NCBI RefSeq assembly: GCF_018798885.1
Contig: NZ_CP076361.1
Location: 2,757,501-2,821,500, forward strand
Direction: 5' to 3'
DNA length: 64,000 nt
Source of the DNA: Gemmobacter fulvus
GTDB taxonomy: Bacteria > Pseudomonadota > Alphaproteobacteria > Rhodobacterales > Rhodobacteraceae
The notes beneath the pieces are model-generated. The model did no database searches. It had not been told where the DNA came from and was given only the letters and a program-made list of their open reading frames with translations. Every line of letters starts with the position of its first letter. Position 1 is the stretch's first letter. Positions 18,365-28,871 of this stretch are shown piece by piece. Position numbers and translations under genes: made by a program.

Positions 18365-19675
18365 ATGGTGGATGCAACGCTTTCGGACCAGATGTTCGGC
18401 CAGTTCCGCCGCCGCCGTCTGACCGCGCTGGCCGTGCCCGCGCTGATCCTGTGTTACCTGGCCTATGCCTTTGTCGCTTTTGATGTGGCCAGTCTGGCCG
18501 GGCGGGCACGGCTCGACAATGCGGCAATCCTGCTGTCGGATTTCTGGAGCTACAAGACCCATGTCACGCGCGACAACCGGGCGGGTGATCTGACCATCGC
18601 CATCGAGGGCGAATCCAAGGGCACCTATCCGGCGGGGATGCGCCCCGACTGGGTGCAGGTCGATGGCGATGTGACGCGGATTGATCTGGGGCAGGGCCAT
18701 CTGGTCACCTATGATGCGGCAGGCGCGCGCTATGACGTGCCCGGATATGGCCGCATCGACATCCGCCCCGAGGCGGGCAAACTGGTGCTGACCGCGCCAG
18801 AGCCGCTGCCCGACTGGATCAATGCCTCTGACACCCGCGTGTCGGTGACGACAGAGGCAGGCCGCTTTGCCTATACCCGGTCCAAGGTTGAAACCTTCCG
18901 CTATCAACCGGGGTGGGAGCTGTTCTTCTTTACGCTGGACAGCCCGTTTTATGGCAAATCGCTTGGCGAACTGACAGGGCTTGCGCTCTGGGGCGACCGC
19001 ATCGACCCCGACCGCCCGAATATCCGCGCGATCCTGTCCGACATCTGGACCAACAAGATGTGGCGGCATGGCGATGTGGTCTGGGCCATGTTCGAAACCG
19101 TGCTGATGGCGTTTCTGGGCACGTTCGGTGCGGCCATCGTGGCGCTGCCGCTGGCCTTTCTGGCAGCCTCGAACTTCACGCCGGTCCGGGTGATCCGCTT
19201 CGGCTTCCGGCGGCTGTTCGATTTCGTGCGTGGGGTGGACGGGCTGATCTGGACCATCATCCTCAGCCGCGCCTTCGGGCCGGGGCCGATGACCGGCGCG
19301 CTGGCGATCCTGATCACCGATGCGGGCAGCTTTGGCAAAACCTTCTCCGAGGCGCTGGAAAACATCGACGAAAAGCAGGTGGAGGGCATCCGCTCCACCG
19401 GGGCCAATGGCGTGCAGCGCGCCCGCTTTGGCGTGATCCCGCAAGTGACGCCGGTGCTGATCAGCCAGGTGCTGTATTATCTGGAAAGCAATACCCGCAG
19501 CGCCACGGTGATCGGCGCGATTGTGGGCGGTGGCATCGGGCTGATGCTGACGCAGGCGATCATCACCCAGAAGGACTGGGAGGAGGTGGCCTATTACATG
19601 GTGCTGATCGTGCTGCTGGTCATGCTGATGGACACGCTGTCGGGCTGGCTGCGCCGCCGGTTGATCAAGGGCTGA
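18365..19675 (+). CDS. phnE: phosphonate ABC transporter permease PhnE (second copy, with periplasmic insert)
   Basis: 436 residues, about 140 more than the first PhnE. One span at about 20-40 is followed by some 170 residues without membrane segments (about 45-215), probably periplasmic and rich in beta-type sequence. The permease core then shows AMFETVLMAFLGTFGAAIVALPLAF and the EAA-like loop ALENIDEKQVEGIRSTGANG. The insert has no motif I recognise; it could help dock PhnD or recognise substrate (inference). It lies between phnE and a hexapeptide transferase. Confidence 0.88.
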   Translation: MVDATLSDQMFGQFRRRRLTALAVPALILCYLAYAFVAFDVASLAGRARLDNAAILLSDFWSYKTHVTRDNRAGDLTIAIEGESKGTYPAGMRPDWVQVDGDVTRIDLGQGHLVTYDAAGARYDVPGYGRIDIRPEAGKLVLTAPEPLPDWINASDTRVSVTTEAGRFAYTRSKVETFRYQPGWELFFFTLDSPFYGKSLGELTGLALWGDRIDPDRPNIRAILSDIWTNKMWRHGDVVWAMFETVLMAFLGTFGAAIVALPLAFLAASNFTPVRVIRFGFRRLFDFVRGVDGLIWTIILSRAFGPGPMTGALAILITDAGSFGKTFSEALENIDEKQVEGIRSTGANGVQRARFGVIPQVTPVLISQVLYYLESNTRSATVIGAIVGGGIGLMLTQAIITQKDWEEVAYYMVLIVLLVMLMDTLSGWLRRRLIKG

Positions 19676-19686
19676 GGAGGCTCCCC

Positions 19687-20313
19687 ATGCAAACTACCCC
19701 CAGACTGTCGGCCACGGAGCCGGTTATCCAGCCCGGATGCAGCATCATCAACAGCAGCTTCGGGGCCTATTGCGAGGTGGGCACCGGCAGCCGCATCCTG
19801 AATTCGACCTTTGGCGATTATGCCTATTGCGACCGGCTGGCTGATATTGCCAATACCACCGTGGGCAAGTTTGCCAATATCGCCGCCATGACGCGGATCG
19901 GCCCGACCGATCACCCGCTGCGGCAGGCGGCGCTGCATCATTTCACCTACAGATCTGCAGATTATTGGCCGGATACCCCGGATGATGCGGAGTTCTTCGC
20001 CCATCGCGTCAGCCGCCGCACCGTGCTGGGGGCGGATTGCTGGCTTGGGCATGGCGTCATCGTGAAGCCAGAGGTGACGCTGGGCATCGGTGCGGTTGTG
20101 GCCTCTGGCGCGGTGGTCACCAAGGATGTGTCCCCGTTCATGATCGTGGCCGGGGTGCCTGCCGTGCCGGTGCGTGCAAGGTTCGCCCCGGCGGTGGCCG
20201 AACGTCTGCTGGCGCTGGCCTGGTGGGAGTGGGACCATGCACGGCTGCGCAGCGCCCTGCCGGATTTCCGCACGCTGGAGGCCGAGGCGTTTCTGGAGCG
20301 CTACGAGGGCTGA
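19687..20313 (+). CDS. hexapeptide-repeat acetyltransferase of phosphonate operons
   Basis: 208 residues. Left-handed beta-helix hexapeptides occupy about 20-60 (GAYCEVGTGSRILNSTFGDYAY) and again at 118-150 (GADCWLGHGVIVKPEVTLGIGAVVASGAVVTKDV), followed by the cap PFMIVAGVPAVPVR. It fits the phosphonate-metabolism transferase family often found with phn genes and loosely related to chloramphenicol or galactoside acetyltransferases. Acetyl-CoA is the likely donor and the acceptor is unknown. GAGGAGG lies upstream. Its presence argues for true phosphonate rather than phosphite uptake, though the C-P lyase genes are not in this window. Confidence 0.82.
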   Translation: MQTTPRLSATEPVIQPGCSIINSSFGAYCEVGTGSRILNSTFGDYAYCDRLADIANTTVGKFANIAAMTRIGPTDHPLRQAALHHFTYRSADYWPDTPDDAEFFAHRVSRRTVLGADCWLGHGVIVKPEVTLGIGAVVASGAVVTKDVSPFMIVAGVPAVPVRARFAPAVAERLLALAWWEWDHARLRSALPDFRTLEAEAFLERYEG

Positions 20314-20428
20314 GCCTGCGCGAGCGCGCCTTAGCCCTAGCCAGCGCAGAGAAATGCCGCTACTCTGTTTGTCAGAGCCGGGGCAACACCGGCCAGATAG
20401 GCAAGCAGGCGTAATCAGGCGGTTCCCC

Positions 20429-21595
20429 ATGACTGAGATGGTCTATGGCTCCATGCCCGTTCGGGTGACGGAGCCGGTTCTTCCCCGTTGGTGGCGCACC
20501 ATCGACAAATGGTCGCTCACGGCCGTGTTGGTGCTGTTCGGTATCGGCATCTTGCTGGGGCTTGCGGCCTCGGTGCCCTTGGCCACGCGCAACGGGCTGG
20601 ATCCGTTCTATTATGTGCAGCGGCAGGCGTTTTTCGGTGCACTGGCGATTGCGGCAATGCTGGGCACGTCGATGCTGACGCCCGATATGGTGCGGCGGCT
20701 GGCGGTTGTGGGCTTTGTCGGGGCGTTTTTCGCGCTGGCAATGCTGCCGGTGTTTGGCACCGATTTCGGCAAGGGGGCGGTGCGCTGGTTCTCGTTCGGC
20801 TTTGCCTCGGTGCAGCCATCGGAGTTTCTGAAACCCGGCTTCATCGTGCTGTCGGCCTGGCTGATGGCCGCCGCGCAAGAGGTGAACGGCCCGCCCGGCA
20901 AAAGCATATCCTTCGGCATCACCTGCATTATCGTCGGTTTTCTGGCGATGCAGCCCGATTTCGGTCAGGCCATGCTGGTGCTGTTCGGTTGGGGCGTGGT
21001 GTATTTTGTGGCCGGGGCACCGTTCCTGCTGATCACGGTGATCATCTCCATTACCGGCGTGGCCGGGTTCGTGGCCTATGGATCGTCGGAACACCTTGCC
21101 CGCCGGATTGACGGCTTTCTGTCGCCCGAGGTCGATCCCCGCTCGCAGCTGGGCTACGCGACCAACGCGATTCAGGAAGGCGGCTTCTTCGGGGTCGGCG
21201 TGGGCGAGGGACAGGTGAAATGGACCTTGCCCGACGCGCATACCGATTTCATCATCGCCGTGGCGGCCGAGGAATATGGCCTGATCCTCGTGCTGTGCAT
21301 CATCGCGCTGTATGGCTGCGTCGTCGTGCGGTCAATGTTCCGGCTGATGAAGGAACGTGATCCCTTCGTGCGGCTGGCCGGTGCGGGTCTTGCCTGCATC
21401 TTTGGTGTGCAGGCGATGATCAACATGGGCGTTGCGGTGCGGCTGCTGCCCGCCAAGGGCATGACCCTGCCATTCGTCAGCTATGGCGGTTCGTCGGTGA
21501 TCGCCGCAGGCATCACTGTCGGCATGTTGCTGGCGCTGACCCGCACCCGCCCGCAGGGGCAGATGGGTGACATCCTCTTCCGTCGGGGCCGCTGA
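20429..21595 (+). CDS. ftsW: peptidoglycan glycosyltransferase FtsW
   Basis: 388 residues, about ten membrane spans. A SEDS-family polymerase that makes septal peptidoglycan from lipid II with FtsI. Motifs include [23 protein letters not shown] (the SEDS RW...QPSE block), [10 protein letters not shown] and [14 protein letters not shown] at the C-terminus. I chose the ATG at 20429 ([13 protein letters not shown]); the longer frame would add an Arg-rich non-membrane stretch. It heads the distal half of the division cluster and ends 1 base before murG. Confidence 0.93.
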   Translation: MTEMVYGSMPVRVTEPVLPRWWRTIDKWSLTAVLVLFGIGILLGLAASVPLATRNGLDPFYYVQRQAFFGALAIAAMLGTSMLTPDMVRRLAVVGFVGAFFALAMLPVFGTDFGKGAVRWFSFGFASVQPSEFLKPGFIVLSAWLMAAAQEVNGPPGKSISFGITCIIVGFLAMQPDFGQAMLVLFGWGVVYFVAGAPFLLITVIISITGVAGFVAYGSSEHLARRIDGFLSPEVDPRSQLGYATNAIQEGGFFGVGVGEGQVKWTLPDAHTDFIIAVAAEEYGLILVLCIIALYGCVVVRSMFRLMKERDPFVRLAGAGLACIFGVQAMINMGVAVRLLPAKGMTLPFVSYGGSSVIAAGITVGMLLALTRTRPQGQMGDILFRRGR

Positions 21596-21596
21596 G

Positions 21597-22700
21597 ATGG
21601 CCGCCCCGGACAAGGCGCCGCTTCTGCTGATCGCAGCAGGCGGCACGGGCGGGCATATGTTCCCGGCGCAGGCGCTGGCCGAGGCGATGATCGCCCGCGG
21701 CTGGCGGGTGAAACTGTCGACCGATGCGCGCGGGGCCCGTTATGCCGGCGGTTTTCCGGCGCAGGTGCCGGTCGAGCAGGTCGCCTCGGCCACCTTTGCG
21801 CGTGGCGGTCTGGCCGCCAAGGCGCTGGTGCCGTTCCGCATTGCCGGGGGGGTGATTTCGGCGGTGCTGGCACTGCGGCGCGACCGCCCGGCGCTGGTAG
21901 TGGGGTTTGGCGGCTATCCGTCAATTCCGGCACTGGCCGCCGCGACGCTGCTGCGCCTGCCGCGCATGATCCATGAACAGAATGGCGTGCTGGGCCGCGT
22001 CAATGCCCTGTTCGCCCGTAGGGTGGATGCGGTGGCCTGCGGCACCTGGCCCACTACCCTGCCGGAGGGGGTGGAGGGAATTCACACCGGAAATCCGGTG
22101 CGCGGCGCGGTGCTGGAACGCGCGGGCGCGGGGTATATTCCGCCCGGTGACTATCCGATGGACATCGTGGTGATCGGCGGCTCTCAGGGCGCGCGCATCC
22201 TGTCGGATGTGGTGCCTGCCGCCATTGCAGCCCTGCCAGAGGCCGTGCGTGCGCAGTTGCGCGTGGCGCATCAGGCCCGCGCCGAAGACCTGCCACGTGT
22301 AGTTCAAGCCTATGATACGGCAGGCATATCTGCCGATGTGCAGCCCTTCTTCACCGATATTCCGCGCCGCCTGTCCGAAGCGCAGCTGGTGATCTCGCGC
22401 TCTGGCGCTTCGTCGGTTGCGGATATTTCGGTGATCGGCCGCCCGTCGATCCTGATCCCCTTTGCCGCCGCCACCGCCGACCACCAGACTGCCAATGCGC
22501 GCGGGCTGGTCGATGCCGGGGCCGCCATCCTGATCCCCGAATCCGCCCTTGACCCCGCCAGCCTGTCCGCGCAAATGGCCGCCGTGCTTTCTCAGCCGCA
22601 GGCCGCCATGCGGATGGCGGTCCTTGCCACGGCGCAGGGACGCCCCGATGCGACCGACCGTCTGGTGGAGCTTGTCCTGCGCCTTGCCCGGAAAGAGTGA
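21597..22700 (+). CDS. murG: undecaprenyl-PP-MurNAc-pentapeptide GlcNAc transferase (MurG)
   Basis: 367 residues. It adds GlcNAc to lipid I to give lipid II at the inner face of the membrane. The N-terminal domain starts with the glycine loop [13 protein letters not shown], and the conserved GGSQGARI and [11 protein letters not shown] blocks bind UDP-GlcNAc. I chose the ATG at 21597, one base after the ftsW stop, over the in-frame GTG at 21567. It is tightly linked to murC, whose start is 4 bases after this stop. Confidence 0.95.
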   Translation: MAAPDKAPLLLIAAGGTGGHMFPAQALAEAMIARGWRVKLSTDARGARYAGGFPAQVPVEQVASATFARGGLAAKALVPFRIAGGVISAVLALRRDRPALVVGFGGYPSIPALAAATLLRLPRMIHEQNGVLGRVNALFARRVDAVACGTWPTTLPEGVEGIHTGNPVRGAVLERAGAGYIPPGDYPMDIVVIGGSQGARILSDVVPAAIAALPEAVRAQLRVAHQARAEDLPRVVQAYDTAGISADVQPFFTDIPRRLSEAQLVISRSGASSVADISVIGRPSILIPFAAATADHQTANARGLVDAGAAILIPESALDPASLSAQMAAVLSQPQAAMRMAVLATAQGRPDATDRLVELVLRLARKE

Positions 22701-22703
22701 CCC

Positions 22704-24122
22704 ATGAACGCTGCCGCCGCCACCAAACTGCCCGGAGAACTGGGCCCCATTCATTTCGTCGGCATCGGCGGCATCGGCATGTCGGGCATTGCCGAAGTGC
22801 TGATGACCTTGGGCTATCCGGTGCAGGGATCGGATGCCAAGGCGTCGAAGATCACCGACCGCCTTGTGACGCTGGGCGCACGCTTCTTTGAAGGCCAGCG
22901 CGCCGAGAATATCGGCGATGCGGCGGTGGTGGTGATTTCGTCGGCCATCAAGAAGGGCAACCCCGAACTGGAAGAGGCCCGCCGCCGGGGCCTGCCCGTG
23001 GTGCGCCGTGCCGAAATGCTGGCCGAGCTGATGCGGCTGAAATCCAATATCGCCATTGCGGGCACGCATGGCAAAACCACCACGACGACCATGGTGGCGA
23101 CCTTGCTGGACAAGGGCGGGTTCGATCCGACCGTCATCAATGGCGGGGTGATCCATGCCTATGGCTCCAACGCACGCGCCGGGGCAGGGGAATGGATGGT
23201 GGTCGAGGCCGATGAAAGCGACGGCAGCTTCAACCGTCTGCCCGCCACCATTGCCATCGTCACCAATATCGACCCCGAACATATGGAGCATTGGGGCAGC
23301 TTTGATGCGCTGCGCAAAGGCTTCTATGACTTCGTGTCGAACATCCCGTTCTATGGTCTGGCGGTCTGCTGCACCGATCATCCCGAGGTGCAGGCGTTGG
23401 TCGGGCGCGTCACCGACCGTCGCATCGTCACCTTCGGCTTCAACGCGCAGGCCGATGTGCGGGCGATCAACCTGACCTTCGAAAATGGCGTGGCGCATTT
23501 TGACATTGCGCTGCAAGGCGAGGGCAATGGCGCGGTGATCGAGGGCTGCACCCTGCCGATGCCGGGGGATCACAACGTGTCCAACGCGCTGTCTGCGGTG
23601 GCCGTGGCCCGCCACCTTGGCATGAAAAAGGATCAGATCCGCGACGCGCTGGCCGCGTTTGCCGGTGTCAACCGCCGCTTCACCAAGGTGGGCGAGGTGA
23701 ATGGCGTGACCATCATTGACGATTATGGCCATCACCCGGTTGAAATCGCGGCTGTGCTGCGCGCCGCCCGGCAGGCGACCAAGGGGCGTGTCATCGCCGT
23801 GCATCAACCGCACCGCTATACCCGCCTGTCCTCGCTGTTCGAGGATTTCTGCACCTGCTTCAACGAGGCGGATGTGGTGGCGATTGCCGAGGTTTATGCG
23901 GCGGGTGAAGACCCGATCCCCGGCGCCTCGCGCGATGATCTGGTGGCCGGGCTGATCGCGCATGGCCATCGCCATGCCCGCGCCCTGATGAACGAGGACG
24001 ACCTGGAGCGGCTCGTGCGCGAACAGGCCCGTCCGGGCGACATGGTGGTCTGCCTTGGGGCAGGCACGATCTCGACCTGGGCCAATGGTCTGCCCGCCCG
24101 GCTGACGGGCAAGGCCGCATGA
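22704..24122 (+). CDS. murC: UDP-N-acetylmuramate--L-alanine ligase
   Basis: 472 residues. It starts the peptide stem by adding L-Ala to UDP-MurNAc, with ATP. The N-terminal domain has [17 protein letters not shown]. The ATP loop is [12 protein letters not shown] at about 116. The central domain shows EADESDGSF and [10 protein letters not shown], and the C-terminal domain HQPHRYTR. The arrangement is standard for Mur ligases and the assignment is firm. It lies between murG and DUF2484. Confidence 0.96.
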   Translation: MNAAAATKLPGELGPIHFVGIGGIGMSGIAEVLMTLGYPVQGSDAKASKITDRLVTLGARFFEGQRAENIGDAAVVVISSAIKKGNPELEEARRRGLPVVRRAEMLAELMRLKSNIAIAGTHGKTTTTTMVATLLDKGGFDPTVINGGVIHAYGSNARAGAGEWMVVEADESDGSFNRLPATIAIVTNIDPEHMEHWGSFDALRKGFYDFVSNIPFYGLAVCCTDHPEVQALVGRVTDRRIVTFGFNAQADVRAINLTFENGVAHFDIALQGEGNGAVIEGCTLPMPGDHNVSNALSAVAVARHLGMKKDQIRDALAAFAGVNRRFTKVGEVNGVTIIDDYGHHPVEIAAVLRAARQATKGRVIAVHQPHRYTRLSSLFEDFCTCFNEADVVAIAEVYAAGEDPIPGASRDDLVAGLIAHGHRHARALMNEDDLERLVREQARPGDMVVCLGAGTISTWANGLPARLTGKAA

Positions 24123-24171
24123 GCGGAGCGACGGGCAGAAACCGCATCACGCAGGATGTGGAGCCGGGCCA

Positions 24172-24417
24172 ATGACCGCCTCTTTGACCGTGGCCTGCCT
24201 CTGGGCGCTGGTGGCGACGCTGATCGCCATGGCGCCGCGCCGCTGGCACTGGCCCGCCGCCTATGCGCTGGCGCTGGTGGGGATTCCGCTTTTGGGCTGG
24301 ATCACCTATGAAAACGGGCCGTTCTGGGGGATGCTGGCGCTGGCGGGCGGGGCAAGTGTGCTGCGCTGGCCGCTGATCTTTCTGTTGCGCCGGATGCGCG
24401 GGCAGGGGGCGGACTAG
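24172..24417 (+). CDS. DUF2484 membrane protein
   Basis: 81 residues with three closely spaced hydrophobic segments and basic loops (ALVATLIAMAPRRWHW, AYALALVGIPLLGW, GMLALAGGASVLRWP). DUF2484 is found almost only in Rhodobacterales and usually between murC and murB, as here. Its place suggests a link to cell-wall synthesis, but no function is known. GGAG stands about 9 bases before the ATG. Confidence 0.88.
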   Translation: MTASLTVACLWALVATLIAMAPRRWHWPAAYALALVGIPLLGWITYENGPFWGMLALAGGASVLRWPLIFLLRRMRGQGAD

Positions 24418-24492
24418 CGGCCTGCTGCCCGGTCGCGCCGGTTTGCACGCATATGACTTGAACACGGGCAAAACCGCCATTACCACAGGGCC

Positions 24493-25419
24493 ATGATCCC
24501 GCTTCCCACCCCGCGCGGCGCCTTGACGCCGAACCGCCCTCTGGCCGATCTGACATGGTTGCGTGTCGGTGGGCCTGCCGATGTCCTGTTTCAGCCTGCC
24601 GATCTGGCGGATCTCTGCGCCTTTCTGGCGGCGCTGGATCCGGCTGTGCCGGTGTTTCCGATGGGGGTAGGGTCCAACCTGATCGTGCGCGATGGCGGCT
24701 TGCACGCCGTGGTGATCCGTCTGGGGCGTAATTTCAACGGGATCGAGATCGACGGTGACCGTGTGACGGCAGGGGCCGCGGCGCTGGACGCCCATGTCGC
24801 GCGCAAATCCGCCGAGGCGGGCCGCGATCTGACTTTCCTGCGCACCATTCCCGGCTCTGTCGGCGGGGCGGTGCGGATGAATGCCGGGTGTTATGGCCAT
24901 TATGTTGCGGATGTGCTGGAGGAAATCCAGATCGTCACCCGCGATGGCACGCTGCAAACCCTGCCCGCCACCGCGCTGAACCTGCGCTATCGCCAATCCG
25001 ATCTGGCCGAAGGGGCGGTGATCGTCTCGGCTACATTCCGCGCGCCTGCGGGCGATCCGGCCAGCCTGGCCGCGCGGATGGAAGATCAACTGGCCAAACG
25101 TGACGCCAGCCAGCCCACCAAAGAGCGCAGCGCCGGGTCGACCTTCCGCAATCCGCTGGGGCGCAGCTCTACCGGCGCGGCGGATGACACCCATGAACTG
25201 AAGGCCTGGAAGGTGATCGACGCCGCCGGTATGCGCGGTGCCCGTCGGGGTGGCGCGCAGATGAGCGAGATGCATTCCAACTTTCTGATCAACGCGGGTG
25301 GCGCAACTGCCGCCGATCTTGAAGAATTGGGCGAGGATGTGCGAAAAAGGGTTTTCCAACACAGCGGGATCACGCTAGAGTGGGAAATCATGCGCGTCGG
25401 TGAACCGGCGGCAAAATAA
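24493..25419 (+). CDS. murB: UDP-N-acetylenolpyruvoylglucosamine reductase
   Basis: 308 residues. An FAD- and NADPH-dependent enzyme that makes UDP-MurNAc. The FAD-binding fold shows [11 protein letters not shown] and [10 protein letters not shown]. The type I/II core has [22 protein letters not shown]. The C-terminal domain contains AGSTFRNP, carrying the catalytic serine, then [12 protein letters not shown] and MHSNFLIN, as in type II MurB. The ATG at 24493 has only a weak ribosome site. Confidence 0.95.
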   Translation: MIPLPTPRGALTPNRPLADLTWLRVGGPADVLFQPADLADLCAFLAALDPAVPVFPMGVGSNLIVRDGGLHAVVIRLGRNFNGIEIDGDRVTAGAAALDAHVARKSAEAGRDLTFLRTIPGSVGGAVRMNAGCYGHYVADVLEEIQIVTRDGTLQTLPATALNLRYRQSDLAEGAVIVSATFRAPAGDPASLAARMEDQLAKRDASQPTKERSAGSTFRNPLGRSSTGAADDTHELKAWKVIDAAGMRGARRGGAQMSEMHSNFLINAGGATAADLEELGEDVRKRVFQHSGITLEWEIMRVGEPAAK

Positions 25420-25457
25420 CAAGAATATCAGGGCAACAGACCCTGAAGAGGCAGTAA

Positions 25458-26381
25458 ATGGCGAGCAAGTCGGGCAAGACGGGCTCCCTCGTGGCGGTTT
25501 TGAAGGGTGGGCTTTCCGCAGAGCGGGAGGTTTCTCTTGTGTCTGGGCGTGAATGCGCCGCCGCTCTCAGGGAAGCCGGGTATCAGGTGGTCGAGGTCGA
25601 GGCCGGCCCCGATCTGGCCGCACGTCTGGCCGAGATCAAACCCGATTGCGTGTTCAACGCCCTGCATGGCCGCTGGGGTGAAGATGGCTGTGTGCAGGGC
25701 CTGCTGGAATGGATGCGTATTCCCTATACCCATTCCGGGCTGCTGGCCTCGGCGCTGGCCATGGACAAGCAGCGCAGCAAGGACGTGTTCCGCGCCGCTG
25801 GTCTGCCGGTGCTGGACAGCGTGCTGGCCGCACGCGACACCGTGCGCAAGACCCATGTGCTGCAGCCGCCCTATGTGGTGAAACCGAACAACGAAGGCTC
25901 GTCCGTCGGGGTCTATATCGTGCATGAGGCGGCCAACAGCCCGCCGCAGCTGTCGGATGACATGCCTGAAACGGTGATGGTGGAAACCTATGCCCCGGGG
26001 CGCGAGCTGACCTGCGCCGTGCTGGGCGACCGGGCCTTGGCGGTGACGGATATCATCACCTCAGGCTGGTACGATTACCACGCGAAATATTCGGTCGGCG
26101 GCTCGCGGCACGAGGTTCCGGCGCAGATCCCGGCCGAAATTACCGCCGCCTGTTTCGATTATGCTCTGCGCGCCCACCGGGCGCTGGGGTGCCGTGGCCT
26201 GAGCCGCACCGATTTCCGCTGGGACGAGATGCGCGGTCTGGCCGGGCTGATCCTGCTGGAAACCAACACGCAGCCGGGCATGACGCCAACCTCGCTGGCG
26301 CCGGAACAGGCCGCCCATCTTGGCATCAGCTTTCCCGAGCTTTGCGCCTGGATCGTGGAGGATGCGTCATGCAACCGCTGA
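25458..26381 (+). CDS. ddl: D-alanine--D-alanine ligase
   Basis: 307 residues. An ATP-grasp enzyme that makes the D-Ala-D-Ala dipeptide. Visible motifs are [16 protein letters not shown] at the N-terminus, [13 protein letters not shown] in the ATP-grasp, the tyrosine loop [11 protein letters not shown] (which favours D-Ala over D-lactate as acceptor), and [12 protein letters not shown] at the metal site. The last 13 bases overlap ftsQ. AGAGG stands ahead of the ATG. Confidence 0.96.
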   Translation: MASKSGKTGSLVAVLKGGLSAEREVSLVSGRECAAALREAGYQVVEVEAGPDLAARLAEIKPDCVFNALHGRWGEDGCVQGLLEWMRIPYTHSGLLASALAMDKQRSKDVFRAAGLPVLDSVLAARDTVRKTHVLQPPYVVKPNNEGSSVGVYIVHEAANSPPQLSDDMPETVMVETYAPGRELTCAVLGDRALAVTDIITSGWYDYHAKYSVGGSRHEVPAQIPAEITAACFDYALRAHRALGCRGLSRTDFRWDEMRGLAGLILLETNTQPGMTPTSLAPEQAAHLGISFPELCAWIVEDASCNR

Positions 26382-27307
26382 CCGCAGACCGGCGCTATCC
26401 GGCGGATCCGTCGCGCGGCGCGGCGGCGCGGCCACAGGCGGGCGACATGCGCCGCGATCCGGCACCGACCCGCATGGCCTACCGGATGCAGCGGCTGTGG
26501 CTTACACCACTGTTCCGCATCGTGATGCGGGTGGGGCTGCCGGCCTTTCTGATCGTGTTCGTGGCAGGGGTCTGGCTGGGCAATGACGCGCGCCGGGCGG
26601 CCCTGCTGTCGAAGGTGGATGATCTGCGCACGGCAGTGGAGCAGCGCCCGGAATTCATGGTGTCGGTTCTGTCGATCAGCGGCGCGTCGCCGTCGCTGGA
26701 CGCGGCGATCCGCGATATTCTGGCGATCAAACTGCCGCAATCCAGTTTCGATCTGGATCTGGAGGCGGCCCGCGCCCGTATCGCCACGCTGGATGCGGTG
26801 GCGCAGGCGGATGTGAAGGTCAAAAGCGGCGGTGTGCTGGAGGTGACGATCACCGAACGCCAGCCCGCGCTGATCTGGCGCAAGGGCGACGAGCTGGACC
26901 TGCTGGACAAGACCGGGCGCCGTGTCGCCAAGGTGCTGACCCGCGCCGACCGTCCCGACCTGCCGGTGATGGCGGGCGAGGGGGCCGATCTGGCGGCAGC
27001 CGAGGCGCTGGCGCTGGTGCGGGCCGCCGAACCGATCACGCCCCGCCTGCGCGGCCTTGTGCGCATGGGTGAACGGCGCTGGGATCTGGTGCTGGACCGG
27101 AACCAGCGCATCCTGCTGCCCGCCAAGGAACCTGTTCGTGCGCTGGAACGCCTGCTGGCGCTGGACAAGGCCGAAGACCTGTTGAACCGCGATATTTTCA
27201 CCGTGGACCTGCGCAACCAGATGCGCCCCACGCTACGCCTTGCCCCCCATTCCTTGCGCGAATTGCGTCGTGCCAAGGGTATTGAGACTGCGGAGAGTGA
27301 CCTATGA
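26369..27307 (+). CDS. ftsQ: cell division protein FtsQ
   Basis: 312 residues. A bitopic divisome protein: a cytoplasmic arm of about 45 residues, a single span ([22 protein letters not shown]), a POTRA domain starting [23 protein letters not shown], then the FtsQ beta domain ([24 protein letters not shown]). The start at 26369 overlaps ddl and has GGAGG 7 bases upstream. The last 4 bases overlap ftsA (ATGA). Confidence 0.94.
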   Translation: MQPLTADRRYPADPSRGAAARPQAGDMRRDPAPTRMAYRMQRLWLTPLFRIVMRVGLPAFLIVFVAGVWLGNDARRAALLSKVDDLRTAVEQRPEFMVSVLSISGASPSLDAAIRDILAIKLPQSSFDLDLEAARARIATLDAVAQADVKVKSGGVLEVTITERQPALIWRKGDELDLLDKTGRRVAKVLTRADRPDLPVMAGEGADLAAAEALALVRAAEPITPRLRGLVRMGERRWDLVLDRNQRILLPAKEPVRALERLLALDKAEDLLNRDIFTVDLRNQMRPTLRLAPHSLRELRRAKGIETAESDL

Positions 27308-28638
27308 CCGATCTCTACCAATCGCAGCGTGCCATGCGGAACATGCGCCGCGCCGCCATGCAGCGCGGCGTTGTGGCCATTCTCGACATCGGGTCGAGCA
27401 AGATTGCCTGCCTCGTGCTGCGCTTTGACGGGCCGGAACGGCGGCGCGAAAGCGATGGCGTCGGCTCCATGGCCGGGCAATCGCAGTTCCGCATCATCGG
27501 TGCGGCCACCACCCGGTCGCGCGGGGTGCGGTTTGGCGAGATTGCCGAAATGACAGAGACCGAGCGCGCCATCCGCACCGCCGTTCAGGCGGCGCAGAAA
27601 ATGGCCAATGTGCGGGTCGATCATGTCATCGCCACCTTTTCGGGGGCAGAGCCGCGCAGCTATGGCCTTGCGGGCGAATGGGAATTGCAGGATTCCGTGG
27701 TGACAGAGCAGGACGTGGCGCGGGTGCTGTCGGCCTGCGACATGCCGGACATCGGCTATGGCCGCGAAGTGCTGCACGCGCAGCCGGTCAATTTTGCGCT
27801 GGATCACCGCACCGGGCTGGGCGATCCGCGCGGCCAGATCGGCAACCGGCTGGCCTGCGACATGCACCTGCTGTCTGTCGAGGCCTCGGTGGTGCAAAAC
27901 CTGTTCTACTGCATCAAGCGTTGTGATCTGGAACTGGCGGGCATCGCCTCGTCGGCCTATGTTTCGGGCATTTCCAGCCTTGTGGAAGACGAACAGGAAC
28001 TGGGGGCGGCCTGCATCGACATGGGCGGCGGCTCTACCGGGATTTCGATCTTCATCAAGAAACACATGATCTTTGCCGACAGCGTGCGCATGGGCGGCGA
28101 TCATGTGACGCTCGATATCTCCAAGGGCCTGCAAGTGCCGATGGCGGTGGCCGAGCGGATCAAGACCAAACATGGCGGGGTGCATGCCACCAGCATGGAT
28201 GACCGCGAGATGATCGAGATGGGCGGCGACAGCGGCGATTGGGAAAAAGACCGCCGCCGCGTCAGCCGGACCGAGCTGATTGGCATCATGCGCCCGCGCG
28301 TCGAGGAAATTCTGGAAGAAGCGCGCGCCCGGCTGGATGCAGCGGGCTTTGACCACCTGCCCAGCCAGCAGATCGTGCTGACCGGCGGCGCAAGCCAGAT
28401 CCCCGGCCTTGACGGGCTGGCCGCCCGTATCTTGGGCCAGCGCGTGCGCCTCGGGCGTCCGCTGCGGATTCAGGGGCTGCCGCAGGCCGTTACCGGCCCG
28501 GCGTTCTCCTCGGCTGTCGGGTTGTGCCTGTTCGCGACCCATCCGCAGGATGAATGGTGGGATTTCGATATCCCGTCCGAGAAATATCCGGCGCGGTCAC
28601 TGAAACGGGCGTTGAAATGGTTTAAGGACAATTGGTGA
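27304..28638 (+). CDS. ftsA: cell division protein FtsA
   Basis: 444 residues. An actin-fold ATPase that ties FtsZ filaments to the membrane. It shows AILDIGSSKIACLVLR (phosphate 1), CIDMGGGSTGISIF (phosphate 2) and LTGGASQIPGLDGLA (adenosine motif). A C-terminal amphipathic helix (ARSLKRALKWFKDNW) is the membrane anchor. A slightly long N-terminus (about 20 residues) precedes the core. It is translationally coupled to ftsQ. FtsZ follows after a 233-base gap, so ftsZ probably has its own promoter as well. Confidence 0.95.
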   Translation: MTDLYQSQRAMRNMRRAAMQRGVVAILDIGSSKIACLVLRFDGPERRRESDGVGSMAGQSQFRIIGAATTRSRGVRFGEIAEMTETERAIRTAVQAAQKMANVRVDHVIATFSGAEPRSYGLAGEWELQDSVVTEQDVARVLSACDMPDIGYGREVLHAQPVNFALDHRTGLGDPRGQIGNRLACDMHLLSVEASVVQNLFYCIKRCDLELAGIASSAYVSGISSLVEDEQELGAACIDMGGGSTGISIFIKKHMIFADSVRMGGDHVTLDISKGLQVPMAVAERIKTKHGGVHATSMDDREMIEMGGDSGDWEKDRRRVSRTELIGIMRPRVEEILEEARARLDAAGFDHLPSQQIVLTGGASQIPGLDGLAARILGQRVRLGRPLRIQGLPQAVTGPAFSSAVGLCLFATHPQDEWWDFDIPSEKYPARSLKRALKWFKDNW

Positions 28639-28757
28639 AGCCAATTTCCCCTTTACCCCCCAAATCATGTGTCCAAGGCGAAATCCCGCTGACAAGGCCC
28701 AATTATCCCCCATATTTTGTGGGAAACTTGTGTTTTTTTCGTGACCTTGCCCGCGTC

Positions 28758-28766
28758 TGTGGATAG
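28758..28766 (-). promoter_or_regulatory. DnaA-box-like site upstream of ftsZ
   Basis: TGTGGATAG matches the DnaA box (TGTGGATAA on this strand) at 8 of 9 positions, 106 bases before the ftsZ start codon. DnaA is known to activate ftsZ in Caulobacter, so the position is plausible. Confidence 0.35.
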
Positions 28767-28871
28767 AATTGCGGATAAGTCAGGATTTCGACGCAGGGGA
28801 CAGGCGTATCGAAAGTCCTGAAAAGAAAATGAAAATCTCTGGCGGCCCATAAAAAAGCAGGCGGATTGGCA

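Noticed and set aside
17348-19444. 698-residue minus-strand open frame over phnE genes
   Set aside because: No signal peptide, motif or ribosome site, and the plus-strand phn genes are clear. Same kind of shadow as at 15738-17549, 21921-23975, 26479-28542, 30700-32571 and 50434-52800.
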